The position numbers were made by a program, and so were the translations under genes. Positions 41,695-49,818 of a stretch of DNA of 64,000 nucleotides are shown piece by piece. The notes under the pieces are model-generated. The model did not search any database and was not told the origin of the DNA. It saw only the letters and a program-made list of their open reading frames with translations. Location of the stretch: contig NZ_LR134356.1 in the NCBI RefSeq assembly GCF_900637195.1, forward strand, positions 186,001 to 250,000, written 5' to 3'. Numbering within the stretch: the first letter of the stretch is position 1; each line of letters begins with the position of its first letter. The DNA is from Mycolicibacterium aurum (lineage in GTDB: Bacteria > Actinomycetota > Actinomycetes > Mycobacteriales > Mycobacteriaceae).

Positions 41695-42965
41695 TCCGAC
41701 GCGCGGTCCTTCTCGACGGCACCAGGACCGACATCCGGGTCGGCCGGCGCATCGTCGAGATGGCCGACGGCCTGAGACATTTCCCGGGAGAGACGGAATA
41801 CGACGCAGGCGGCGGCACCGTGATCCCCGGACTGCACGACCATCACATTCATCTGCGGGCTGCCGCGGCGGCGCTGCACTCGGTCCGCGTCGGCCCTGAT
41901 GACGTGCATGACCGGGCCGACCTGACGCGGCTTCTGGCCGGTGCACCCCCCGACGACGACGGGTGGATCCGCGCCGTGGGTTACCACGAGGCCGCGGCCG
42001 GACCGCTGGACCGCCACCTGCTCGACGAGGTCGCCCCTCCGGTGCCGGTCCGCGTGCAGCACCGCAGCGGGGTGCAGTGGACGCTGAACTCGGCCGCCTT
42101 GGTGCGCATCGGCCTGCCGGAGCATCCAGACGGCGTGCTGCGCAGCGCGGACGCCAGTTGGGCGCTGCCGCAACGCGAGCCCGACCTCGACGAACTCAGT
42201 GCGCTGCTGTGCCGATACGGAGTCACCGCGGTCACCGACGCCACACCGGATCTCGGGGCGGGCGACATCACCGAGCTGCAGCGCAGGCTGCGCCAGACGG
42301 TGCGCTGCCTGGCGCCGGGCAAGAGAATCCTGCACGACGACGTGCTGGACCTCGGTGCGTTGACTCGCTGGGTTGGCCACACGCATTCGGTGGGGATGCC
42401 GGTGGCACTGCACTGCGTCACCGCCGCGCAACTCGTGGTGGCGCTGGCGGCATTTCGCAGCGCCGGGCGCCACCCCCTCGATCGCATCGAACACGCCGCC
42501 GTGGTCCCCGACGCCACCCTGGCCGTGCTCGCCGAGAGCGCGCTGCCGGTGGTGACCCAGCCGAACTTCGTCGCCGAGCGCGGTGACCAGTACCTCACCG
42601 ATGTTCCGGACACCGAACATCACGAGCTCTGGCGCGTGGCCTCGCTACTGCAGTCCGGAGTGCGCGTCGCTCTCTCCACGGACGCACCCTTCGGCGACGC
42701 CGATCCCTGGGCCGCGATGCGCGCCGCGGTGTATCGCCGCACGGCATCGGGGGCGGTACTCGGACCCGCCGAACGGATCGCCGCGGCAACAGCATTGGCG
42801 CTGTTCACGGGTGATCGTCCTGGAGGTGTCCAGCACGTCGGACCCGGCGCACGCGGTGATCTCTGCGTGTTGTCGTCGCCGCCGGCCGAGGTCCTGGCCG
42901 AACTCGACGCCGACCACGTCGCCGCGACCGTCATCGCCGGCGAGGTGGTCTACCAGAGGCGCTGA
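41688..42965 (+). CDS. Metal-dependent amidohydrolase, YtcJ-like
   Basis: A 425-residue amidohydrolase-superfamily protein. Metal-ligand motifs in order are HDHHIHL (about 45-51), ALHCVT, DRIEHAAVVP and the Asp in STDAPFGDADP, with the closing TVIAGEVVYQR typical of YtcJ/amidohydrolase_3 enzymes. It belongs by overlap to the Rv0216-like/CoA-transferase run. Such enzymes hydrolyse N-acyl or cyclic amide bonds; why one is attached to acyl-CoA genes is not clear from the sequence. It converges on lipW with one base between. Confidence 0.78.
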   Translation: MLIRRAVLLDGTRTDIRVGRRIVEMADGLRHFPGETEYDAGGGTVIPGLHDHHIHLRAAAAALHSVRVGPDDVHDRADLTRLLAGAPPDDDGWIRAVGYHEAAAGPLDRHLLDEVAPPVPVRVQHRSGVQWTLNSAALVRIGLPEHPDGVLRSADASWALPQREPDLDELSALLCRYGVTAVTDATPDLGAGDITELQRRLRQTVRCLAPGKRILHDDVLDLGALTRWVGHTHSVGMPVALHCVTAAQLVVALAAFRSAGRHPLDRIEHAAVVPDATLAVLAESALPVVTQPNFVAERGDQYLTDVPDTEHHELWRVASLLQSGVRVALSTDAPFGDADPWAAMRAAVYRRTASGAVLGPAERIAAATALALFTGDRPGGVQHVGPGARGDLCVLSSPPAEVLAELDADHVAATVIAGEVVYQRR

Positions 42966-42966
42966 G

Positions 42967-43875
42967 CTAGGCCGCAGCCGTGGTGAACGCCGTCCGCAGC
43001 AGCGAGCACTGGCTGGTGAAGAAGGATTGCGACACCTCGGCTTTGGGTGCGATCCCGTCGAACCCGTGGAACGCGCCCTCGACCACCATGACCTCGCACG
43101 GCACCCCTGCGTCGCGTAGTCGCGCGGCGTAGGCGAGGTCCTCGTCGTGGAAGAGGTCGAGCGTCCCGACGCCGATCCATGCCGGAGGGAGCCCGGCAAG
43201 GTCGTCGCGACGCGCGGGCACCGCAACCTCGGGATCGGCGCCACCGAGATACGCACGCCAGCCGAACCTGTTGCTGGACTGGTTCCACAGCCGGTGCCCG
43301 GGATTGTCCAGCCCGGTGCGCTCGACGGTGCGGTCGTCGATCATCGGATACACCAGAAGTTGTGCTGCGAGCGGGATCTCGCCTCGGTCACGGGCCGTCA
43401 GTGCCAGCGCCGCGGCAAGTCCGCCGCCGGCGCTGGCGCCCCCGATCGCCACCCGCGCGGGGTCCACGGACGGGAGAGTCGTCAGCCATGCCAGCGCCGC
43501 GTAGCAGTCGTCGACCGGGGCCGGGTAGGGGTGCTCGGGTGCCAGACGGTAGTCGACGGATACGACGGTCGCGCCGAGTGTGTCGGCGTAGCGGCGGCAG
43601 AGCACGTCGTCCTGGGCCGCCTGGCCGATGACGTACCCGCCCCCGTGGATCCACAGCAGCGCGGGTCCGGGGCTGCTCGCCGGGGCCGAGGGGCGGAACA
43701 GTCGAACCGTCACCCCGGAGGACAGGGTGAGGACCTCGGCGTCGGACGGGGCCTTACGCCACATCAGCCGGGACGCTCTCCGGATGAACGGCAGGGTCGC
43801 CGGGGTGATGATCTGCCGGGGCAGCAGCTTGGCACTACGGCGCAGCTCGGGATGAAAGTCGATGCGATGGGGCAC
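42967..43875 (-). CDS. lipW: Alpha/beta hydrolase esterase, LipW-like
   Basis: A 302-residue hormone-sensitive-lipase-type esterase. The oxyanion HGGG, nucleophile GGASAGGG (GxSxG), and the Asp and His of the triad (EDLAYAARL region and AFHGFD) are intact. GTG 43875 is chosen over a TTG eight codons upstream because CATACT ends six bases before it and because the resulting 302 residues match M. tuberculosis LipW. It acts on short-chain esters by family. It is followed upstream by the fused acyl-CoA dehydrogenase on the same strand, 33 bases away. Confidence 0.88.
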   Translation of the reverse strand: MPHRIDFHPELRRSAKLLPRQIITPATLPFIRRASRLMWRKAPSDAEVLTLSSGVTVRLFRPSAPASSPGPALLWIHGGGYVIGQAAQDDVLCRRYADTLGATVVSVDYRLAPEHPYPAPVDDCYAALAWLTTLPSVDPARVAIGGASAGGGLAAALALTARDRGEIPLAAQLLVYPMIDDRTVERTGLDNPGHRLWNQSSNRFGWRAYLGGADPEVAVPARRDDLAGLPPAWIGVGTLDLFHDEDLAYAARLRDAGVPCEVMVVEGAFHGFDGIAPKAEVSQSFFTSQCSLLRTAFTTAAA

Positions 43876-43908
43876 CCGATCAGTATGCGTGTGCGACAAC
43901 GCCGCCCG

Positions 43909-46110
43909 TCAGCGAAGCAGCGGATCGCGCGGCAACCCCAGGATCCGCTCGGCGATCGTGTTGCGGGTGATCTCCGAGGTTCCCCCGGCGATCGTCATCG
44001 CCCGATTGCCCAGGTAGCTGAGCGTGAGCTGCGGTGTCTGTCCCACCACGGCGGCGGTGCCGGCCAGCTCGAAGGCCAGCTCGGTGAGATGCTGGCCCGA
44101 CTCGGCGACCAGCAGTTTCGTCACGTTTCCCTCGGGGCCCGGCTCGGCACCGGCGATGGCGCGGGTGGCCCGGCGCAGGTTCAGCAGCCGCAGGGTGTGG
44201 ATTTCGGCGATGACCTCACCCGCGCGCCGGACGTACATCGCGCCCGTCGGTGAGCTGTCGAGCAGCGTGATCAGGTGGTCCGGGGTGGTGCCGGTGGGCG
44301 CACCGGAGCCGCCGCCGATGGAGACGCGCTCGTTGCCCAGTGTCGCCCGGGCGACCAGCCACCCCTTGTTCACATCGCCCACCACGTCGTCGTCGGGCAC
44401 GAACACGTCGTCGAAGAACACCTCGTTGAAATGCGAGTCGCCGGTGATGCCGCGCAGCGGGTTGACCGTCACGCCTTCGGCGTTCATGTCGATCGCCATC
44501 ATGGTCACGCCCGCGTGCTTGGCGGCGTCGGGATCGGTGCGCACGGTGGCCAGCCCCCACTGGCACATGTGCGCCAGGCTCGTCCACACCTTCTGCCCGG
44601 TGATCCGCCACCCGCCGTCGACCTTCTTGGCCGAGGTGCGCACCGCGGCCGCGTCCGAGCCGGCCCCCGGTTCGGAGAACAGCTGGCACCACATGACCTG
44701 GCCGCGCAGCACGGGTTCCACCCAGCGCTCACGCTGGTCGTCGGTTCCGGCCTGGGCGATCGTCAATGCCACCCACCCGGTGATTCCCATGTCGGGACGC
44801 TCGACCGGTGCCGATTCCCCGTCCTCCCCCGCCGAGCCGAACTCCTCCTCGATGACGAGCTGTTCGAGCACGTCCGCGCCCCGGCCCCACGGTTTCGGCC
44901 AGTGCGGCACCAGATACCCCGAATCGACCAGATAGTCGCGTTGCCGGTCGGCGGGCAGCGAGCGTACTTCCGCGGCGGCCTCGCGGGCCTGGCTGCGGTA
45001 GGCCTCGGATTCCGGCGGCAGTGTGAACGACGCGCCCCGGGCTCGGCCGCTGCGCTGGCCCTCGACGACGTCGAGCAGTGGGTCGACGCCGTCGGCCATC
45101 AGCGCGGCCAGCGTGCGGGCCCGGCGCAGGTAGAGGTGGGCGTCGTGCTCCCACGTGTAGCCGATCCCGCCGTGCAGTTGAATGTTGTTCTGCGCATTGA
45201 ACACCTGGGCGCGGATCGCCAGCGCCGCCGCCACCGCGGCGGGGAACCACGCGCTGTCGAGGTCGTCGGCGCGGGCCGCGTCCCAGGTTGCCGCCGTCGC
45301 GACCTCGGCGTTCACCAGCATGTTGGCGGCATGGTGTTTGACGGCCTGGAACGTGCCGATCGTCCGCCCGAACTGTTCGCGCACCTTGGCGTAGTCGACT
45401 GCCATGTCCAGCGCCGCCCAGCTGACACCGACCGCCTCGGCCGCGGCAAGGATCCGGAACACCGTCCTGGCGTTGCGGGCCGCTCCCCGCAGAACCCGGT
45501 CGGCGGGGATGGAGACACCGGTCAGAGTGACGGAGCCGATGCTGCGCGTGGTGTCCAGACCGTCCAGCGCGGCGACGGAGACGCCCTCGGCGGCGGCGTC
45601 GACGAGCAGCACATCCTCGCCGCTGACCAGCGCAAGCAGGCCGGCGTCCGGCGCGCCCAACACGGCGGGGCTCTGCCCGCTCGCCCGACCGTCCGGGTCG
45701 ACGGTGACCGTTCCCGACACGCCGAGGGCGGCCACCGTCTCGCCGCCGGCGAGACCCGGAAGCAGTTCTGCCCGAACCGAATCGGGCGCGCAGCGATCGA
45801 TCACGACGGCGGCCGAGACGCTGGACAGGAACGGCCCGGGACTCAGCCGGCGGCCGAGGCATTCGACCACGACCGACAGTTCCGCCAGACCGAAGCCCGA
45901 GCCGCCGTACGCTTCGGCGACGGCCAGCCCGGTCCAGCCGAGTTCGGTTGCGGCCGACCAGATGTCGGCCGGGTGGGTGGAGCCTCCGGACAGCGTCGCC
46001 CGGGCTTGGGTCAACGCCTGGAGCCGCTCAAGCTGGCCGGAGGTGGCCTCGGCGAGGTCCTGATGGTCCTCTGTGATGGCCAGTGCGGACGTATGCGCTG
46101 TCTTGCTCAC
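43909..46110 (-). CDS. Fused two-domain acyl-CoA dehydrogenase
   Basis: A 733-residue protein with two tandem acyl-CoA dehydrogenase domains (about 1-350 and 375-733). The first has a weak FAD region and QFGRTIGTFQAVKHH, GIGYTWEHDAHLYLRRA. The second is canonical (WCQLFSEPGAGSDAAAVRT, DSHFNEVFFDDV, and NRAMTIAGGTSEITRNTIAERILGLP). In M. tuberculosis such fusions include FadE6, FadE22 and FadE34; length favours FadE6/FadE22. GTG 46110 has GAAGAGG upstream. Its promoter holds TTGAC-N4-GTCAA. It is divergent from lipC. It is likely an alpha2beta2-type heteromer collapsed into one chain, used for sterol or branched substrates. Confidence 0.82.
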   Translation of the reverse strand: MSKTAHTSALAITEDHQDLAEATSGQLERLQALTQARATLSGGSTHPADIWSAATELGWTGLAVAEAYGGSGFGLAELSVVVECLGRRLSPGPFLSSVSAAVVIDRCAPDSVRAELLPGLAGGETVAALGVSGTVTVDPDGRASGQSPAVLGAPDAGLLALVSGEDVLLVDAAAEGVSVAALDGLDTTRSIGSVTLTGVSIPADRVLRGAARNARTVFRILAAAEAVGVSWAALDMAVDYAKVREQFGRTIGTFQAVKHHAANMLVNAEVATAATWDAARADDLDSAWFPAAVAAALAIRAQVFNAQNNIQLHGGIGYTWEHDAHLYLRRARTLAALMADGVDPLLDVVEGQRSGRARGASFTLPPESEAYRSQAREAAAEVRSLPADRQRDYLVDSGYLVPHWPKPWGRGADVLEQLVIEEEFGSAGEDGESAPVERPDMGITGWVALTIAQAGTDDQRERWVEPVLRGQVMWCQLFSEPGAGSDAAAVRTSAKKVDGGWRITGQKVWTSLAHMCQWGLATVRTDPDAAKHAGVTMMAIDMNAEGVTVNPLRGITGDSHFNEVFFDDVFVPDDDVVGDVNKGWLVARATLGNERVSIGGGSGAPTGTTPDHLITLLDSSPTGAMYVRRAGEVIAEIHTLRLLNLRRATRAIAGAEPGPEGNVTKLLVAESGQHLTELAFELAGTAAVVGQTPQLTLSYLGNRAMTIAGGTSEITRNTIAERILGLPRDPLLR

Positions 46111-46131
46111 CAGGAAGGCCTCTTCATCGAG

Positions 46132-46150
46132 TTGACGGTTGTCAATTGAC
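46132..46150. promoter_or_regulatory. TTGAC-N4-GTCAA operator before the fused fadE
   Basis: TTGACGGTTGTCAA (46132-46145) matches the fadD4 operator arms at 35366-35379. It continues into TTGAC (46146-46150), so GTCAATTGAC (46141-46150) is itself a palindrome. It lies just upstream of the GTG at 46110, in a position to block initiation. Confidence 0.6.
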
Positions 46151-46180
46151 GGTATCGCGACGGGCTCACCGTGCAGTATT

Positions 46181-46196
46181 TGTGACAGGGGTCACA
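46181..46196. promoter_or_regulatory. CRP-type site in the fadE-lipC intergenic region
   Basis: TGTGACAGGGGTCACA fits the cAMP receptor protein consensus TGTGA-N6-TCACA (mycobacterial Crp, Rv3676) without mismatch. It is centred about 90 bases before the lipC start and about 78 before the fadE start. A second palindrome GTGACGTCAC follows at 46199-46208. Regulation of either gene by Crp is inferred. Confidence 0.6.
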
Positions 46197-46278
46197 ATGT
46201 GACGTCACTTTCGAACGGAGTAGACAACTTCATCCAGATTGTCCGTTTGGGATATCGGCTTGCGGGTACGCTCGCGCC

Positions 46279-47511
46279 ATGACGGAACGGCCGGACATCC
46301 GGTACCCCGGGCCCACCTTCACGACTCGCCTCCAGTGGTTGCTGAAAGCCGGGCCGTCCGACCACCTGTTGGCGCTGAGCGTGGCGTCGGCGTCGCTTCC
46401 GGTGATCGGCAAGCACCTCGAGCCACTCGGTGCGCTGACCGCCGCGGGTATCTGGGGCGCCCGGCACGCCCCGGACATGGTGACCGCGACCGCCCGCTCG
46501 CTGTTCACACCGAAGGATCCCGGCGCCGCCGAGATCAAACGCCAAGAACGAGAGAGCACCAACGCCGTCTCCGAGGCCGCTCTGCGCGGTGTCGTCTCGG
46601 CCAAAGACCTCGAGATCGAGTGGCCACAGGCCGAGCGCACCCCGCCGTTCTGGAAGGCGCGTGAACACCGCCGTCACGTGCACCGCACCTCGGTGCGGTA
46701 CGGCCCGCGACCCACCCAGCTGATGGACGTCTGGCGTCGTGACGATCTGCCCGCCGGGTCGGCGCCGGTACTCCTCTTCATTCCGGGTGGCGCGTGGGTG
46801 CACGGCAGCCGCCTGCTTCAGGGCTACGCGTTGATGTCGCACCTGGCCGAGAAGGGCTGGGTGTGCCTGTCCATCGACTACCGGGTGGCGCCGCACAACC
46901 CGTGGCCCGCCCACATCACCGATGTCAAGACCGCCATCGCCTGGGCCCGCGCCAACGTCGACAAGTTCGGCGGCGACCGTAACTTCGTGGCGATCGCGGG
47001 CACATCGGCCGGCGGCCACCTCGCCGCGCTGGCCGGTCTGACCGCCAACGACCCCGAACTGCAGGGAGACCTGCCGGAGGGTTCCGACACCTCGGTCGAC
47101 GCGGTGGTCGGGATCTACGGTCGCTACGACTGGGAGGACAAGTCCACGGTCGAGCGCGTCCGGTTCGTCGATTTCCTCGAGCGCGTGGTCGTCCGGCGCA
47201 AGATCGCCAAGCATCCGGACGTGTTCCGCAAGGCCTCGCCGATTGCGCGGGTGCACGCCGAGGCGCCGCCGTTCCTGGTGGTGCACGGTACCGGCGACAG
47301 CGTCATCCCGGTGGCGCAGGCGCGAAGCTTTGTGGACCGTCTGAAGGAGGTGTCCCGCTCGGTGGTCAGCTATGTCGAACTTCCCGGTGCAGGTCACGGC
47401 TTCGACATGACCGACGGCGCCCGCACTGGTTCGGCGTCGACGGCAATCGGCTTGTTTCTCAACCATATTCACCGAAACAGAAGCCTCATCGGGGCCAAAG
47501 AGGTTATATAG
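46279..47511 (+). CDS. lipC: Alpha/beta hydrolase, LipC-like
   Basis: A 410-residue esterase (M. tuberculosis LipC, 403). The N-terminal 110 residues form a cap, then an alpha/beta core with FIPGGAWVHGS, nucleophile GTSAGGH (GxSxG), triad Asp in VHGTGDSVIPV and His in GAGHGFD. LipC is reported as a cell-surface phospholipase/thioesterase. ATG 46279 has TACGCT (46267-46272) six bases upstream and is leaderless. The next gene, a WS/DGAT, follows by 28 bases, as in Rv0220-Rv0221. Divergent from the fused fadE, with the CRP-type site between. Confidence 0.85.
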   Translation: MTERPDIRYPGPTFTTRLQWLLKAGPSDHLLALSVASASLPVIGKHLEPLGALTAAGIWGARHAPDMVTATARSLFTPKDPGAAEIKRQERESTNAVSEAALRGVVSAKDLEIEWPQAERTPPFWKAREHRRHVHRTSVRYGPRPTQLMDVWRRDDLPAGSAPVLLFIPGGAWVHGSRLLQGYALMSHLAEKGWVCLSIDYRVAPHNPWPAHITDVKTAIAWARANVDKFGGDRNFVAIAGTSAGGHLAALAGLTANDPELQGDLPEGSDTSVDAVVGIYGRYDWEDKSTVERVRFVDFLERVVVRRKIAKHPDVFRKASPIARVHAEAPPFLVVHGTGDSVIPVAQARSFVDRLKEVSRSVVSYVELPGAGHGFDMTDGARTGSASTAIGLFLNHIHRNRSLIGAKEVI

Positions 47512-47539
47512 TCACCTCCGGTCCTAAGAAGGTGGCGCG

Positions 47540-48958
47540 GTGAAAAGGCTTCGTGGCTGGGACGCTGTGCTCCTGTACAGCGAAACCCCCAACGTCCATA
47601 TGCACACGCTCAAGCTGGCGGTGATCGAACTCGACGGCCTCGGCGGGGCTAGCTTCGGCGTGGAGGAACTCCGCAAGGTCATCCACAGCCGGCTCTACAA
47701 GCTGGAGCCCTTCCGCTACGAGCTGGTCGACATCCCGTTCAAATTCCACCACCCCATGTGGCGGGAGAACGCCGAAGTGGACCTGGACTATCACGTCCGG
47801 TCGTGCCGGGTCGACGAGCCCGGCGGGCGGCGCCAACTGGACGAAGCCGTCGGGCGGATCGCCAGCACGCCACTGGACCGCAGCCGTCCGCTGTGGGAGA
47901 TGTACCTGATCGAGGGCCTGGCCGGTGGCAGGATCGCGGTGCTCGGCAAGATCCACCACGCGCTCGCCGACGGGGTGGCCTCGGCGAACCTGCTGGCCCG
48001 CGGGATGGATCTGCAGGACAGCCCGCAGGCCGACCGCGACTCCTACGCAACCGATCCCGCGCCCGCGAAGGGTGAGCTGGTGCGCTCGGCGTTCACCGAT
48101 CACCTGCGCCAGATCGCGAAGTTCCCGTCGGTGGTGAAGTACACCGCCCAAGGTGTACGGCGGGTGCAGCGCAGCCCCCACAAACTCTCACCCGAGCTGA
48201 CGAGGCCGTTCACCCCGCCGCCGTCGTTCATGAACCACCAGATCGACGCCACGCGCAAGTTCGCCACTACCACGCTGGCACTGGATGACGTCAAGCAGAC
48301 CGGCAAGCATCTGGGCGTCACCATCAACGACATGATCCTCGCGATGTCGGCGGGCGCGCTACGAAAACTGTTGCTGCGCTACGACGGTCACGCTGATCAC
48401 CCGCTGCTGGCGTCGGTGCCGGTGAGTTTCGACTTCTCCAAGGACCGGATCTCGGGTAACTACTTCACCGGTGTGCTCGTCAGCATCCCCGTGGAGCTGG
48501 AGGACCCGCTGGAGCGCGTCCGTGCCGCGCACGACGCAGCCGCAGCCGGCAAGGAGAGCAACAACCTGCTCGGCCCCGAGCTGGTCAGCCGATGGTCGGC
48601 GTACTTCCCGCCCGCGCCTGCCGAAGCGATGTTCCGTTGGCTGTCCAACAAGGACGGCCAGAACAAGGTGATGAACCTGCCCATCTCCAACGTGCCGGGC
48701 CCCCGCGAGCGCGCCCGCGTCGGCGGTGCACTGGTGACCGAGATCTACTCGGTGGGGCCGCTCACCACGGGCAGCGGGCTCAACATCACCGTGTGGAGCT
48801 ACGTCGACCAGATCAACATCTCGGTGCTCTCCGACGGCAAGACCGTCGACGACCCGCACGAACTCACTGCGGCGATGGTCGAGGACTTCGTCGAGATCCG
48901 GCGCGCCGCAGGGCTTTCCACCGAGTTGACGACCGTCGACACGGCGATGGCGCCGTAG
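47540..48958 (+). CDS. Wax ester synthase/diacylglycerol acyltransferase
   Basis: A 472-residue WS/DGAT that makes triacylglycerol or wax ester from acyl-CoA. The catalytic HHxxxDG is at 139-145 (KIHHALADG), with the family segments PLDRSRPLWEMYLIEGL before it, NDMILAMSAGALRKLL and the C-terminal NLPISNVPGPRERARVGG after. Start ATG (47540) follows a GAAGGTGGCG-type Shine-Dalgarno. It is in an operon with lipC, as Rv0221 in M. tuberculosis, pairing a lipase with a storage-lipid synthase. The nature of the alcohol acceptor is not visible. Confidence 0.9.
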   Translation: MKRLRGWDAVLLYSETPNVHMHTLKLAVIELDGLGGASFGVEELRKVIHSRLYKLEPFRYELVDIPFKFHHPMWRENAEVDLDYHVRSCRVDEPGGRRQLDEAVGRIASTPLDRSRPLWEMYLIEGLAGGRIAVLGKIHHALADGVASANLLARGMDLQDSPQADRDSYATDPAPAKGELVRSAFTDHLRQIAKFPSVVKYTAQGVRRVQRSPHKLSPELTRPFTPPPSFMNHQIDATRKFATTTLALDDVKQTGKHLGVTINDMILAMSAGALRKLLLRYDGHADHPLLASVPVSFDFSKDRISGNYFTGVLVSIPVELEDPLERVRAAHDAAAAGKESNNLLGPELVSRWSAYFPPAPAEAMFRWLSNKDGQNKVMNLPISNVPGPRERARVGGALVTEIYSVGPLTTGSGLNITVWSYVDQINISVLSDGKTVDDPHELTAAMVEDFVEIRRAAGLSTELTTVDTAMAP

Positions 48959-49079
48959 GCGGTGTGTCGGGGTGTTCGGCTCGTCCGCACCGCGGTGGCG
49001 TTTGAGCTGGGTAAATCGGTGGCTTCGCTAGCGTTGATGCCGCACACGTGAACCAACGCCGCCGGACAAGGAGTCGCCG

Positions 49080-49802
49080 ATGACCACGCCACCCCCAGCC
49101 CCTGATTTCACCGGGCTCAAGGCCATGTACATCAACTGCACGTTGAAGCGATCGCCGGAGTTGAGCAATACGCAGGGACTGGTGGACCGCAGTGTCGCGC
49201 TGATGCGCAAGAACGGTGTCGAGGTCGATCAGATCCGGGCCGTCGATCACGACATCGCGGTCGGGGTCCGGCCGGATATGACGGAGTACGGCTGGGCTAC
49301 CGACGAATGGCCCGCCCTTCTGCAGCGGGTCCTCGCGGCCGACATCCTGGTCCTGGCGGGCCCGGTGTGGCTGGGCGACAACAGCTCGGTGATGCGCCAG
49401 GTGATCGAGCGGCTCTACGGCTACTCCGGTGTCCTCAACGACAAGGGGCAGTACGCGTACTACGGCCGCGTCGGTGGGTGTCTGCTCACCGGAAACGAAG
49501 ACGGTGTCAAGCACTGCGCGATGAGCATCCTCTACAGCCTCCAGCACATCGGGTACACGGTGCCGCCGCAGGCGGATGCGGGTTGGATGGGTGAGGCGGG
49601 TCCGGGTCCGTCGTATCTGGACGAAGGATCCGGTGGTCCGGAGAACGACTTCGTCAATCGCAATACGACGTTCCTGACCTACAACCTGATGCACATGGCC
49701 AAGATGCTCAGGAGCGCAGGCGGATTCCCCGCGTACGGGAATCAGCGCTCGGAATGGGAAGCCGGTTGCGATTTCGGGTACGACAACCCGGAATACCGGT
49801 AG
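49080..49802 (+). CDS. Flavodoxin-family NAD(P)H-dependent FMN reductase-like protein
   Basis: A 240-residue protein of the flavodoxin-like fold. The phosphate-binding loop NCTLKRSPELSNT (about 20-32) and the flavin loop GPVWLGDNSSVMRQVIER are typical of the NADPH-dependent FMN reductase/iron-sulfur flavoprotein group. Trp, Tyr and Gly-rich segments near the end (AGPGPSYLDEGSGGPENDF) are not seen in minimal members. Start ATG has AAGGAG eight bases upstream. It lies alone between the WS/DGAT and lipO, which is on the other strand. Electron partner unknown. Confidence 0.8.
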   Translation: MTTPPPAPDFTGLKAMYINCTLKRSPELSNTQGLVDRSVALMRKNGVEVDQIRAVDHDIAVGVRPDMTEYGWATDEWPALLQRVLAADILVLAGPVWLGDNSSVMRQVIERLYGYSGVLNDKGQYAYYGRVGGCLLTGNEDGVKHCAMSILYSLQHIGYTVPPQADAGWMGEAGPGPSYLDEGSGGPENDFVNRNTTFLTYNLMHMAKMLRSAGGFPAYGNQRSEWEAGCDFGYDNPEYR

Positions 49803-49818
49803 TCGACCGGCGTCTCGC

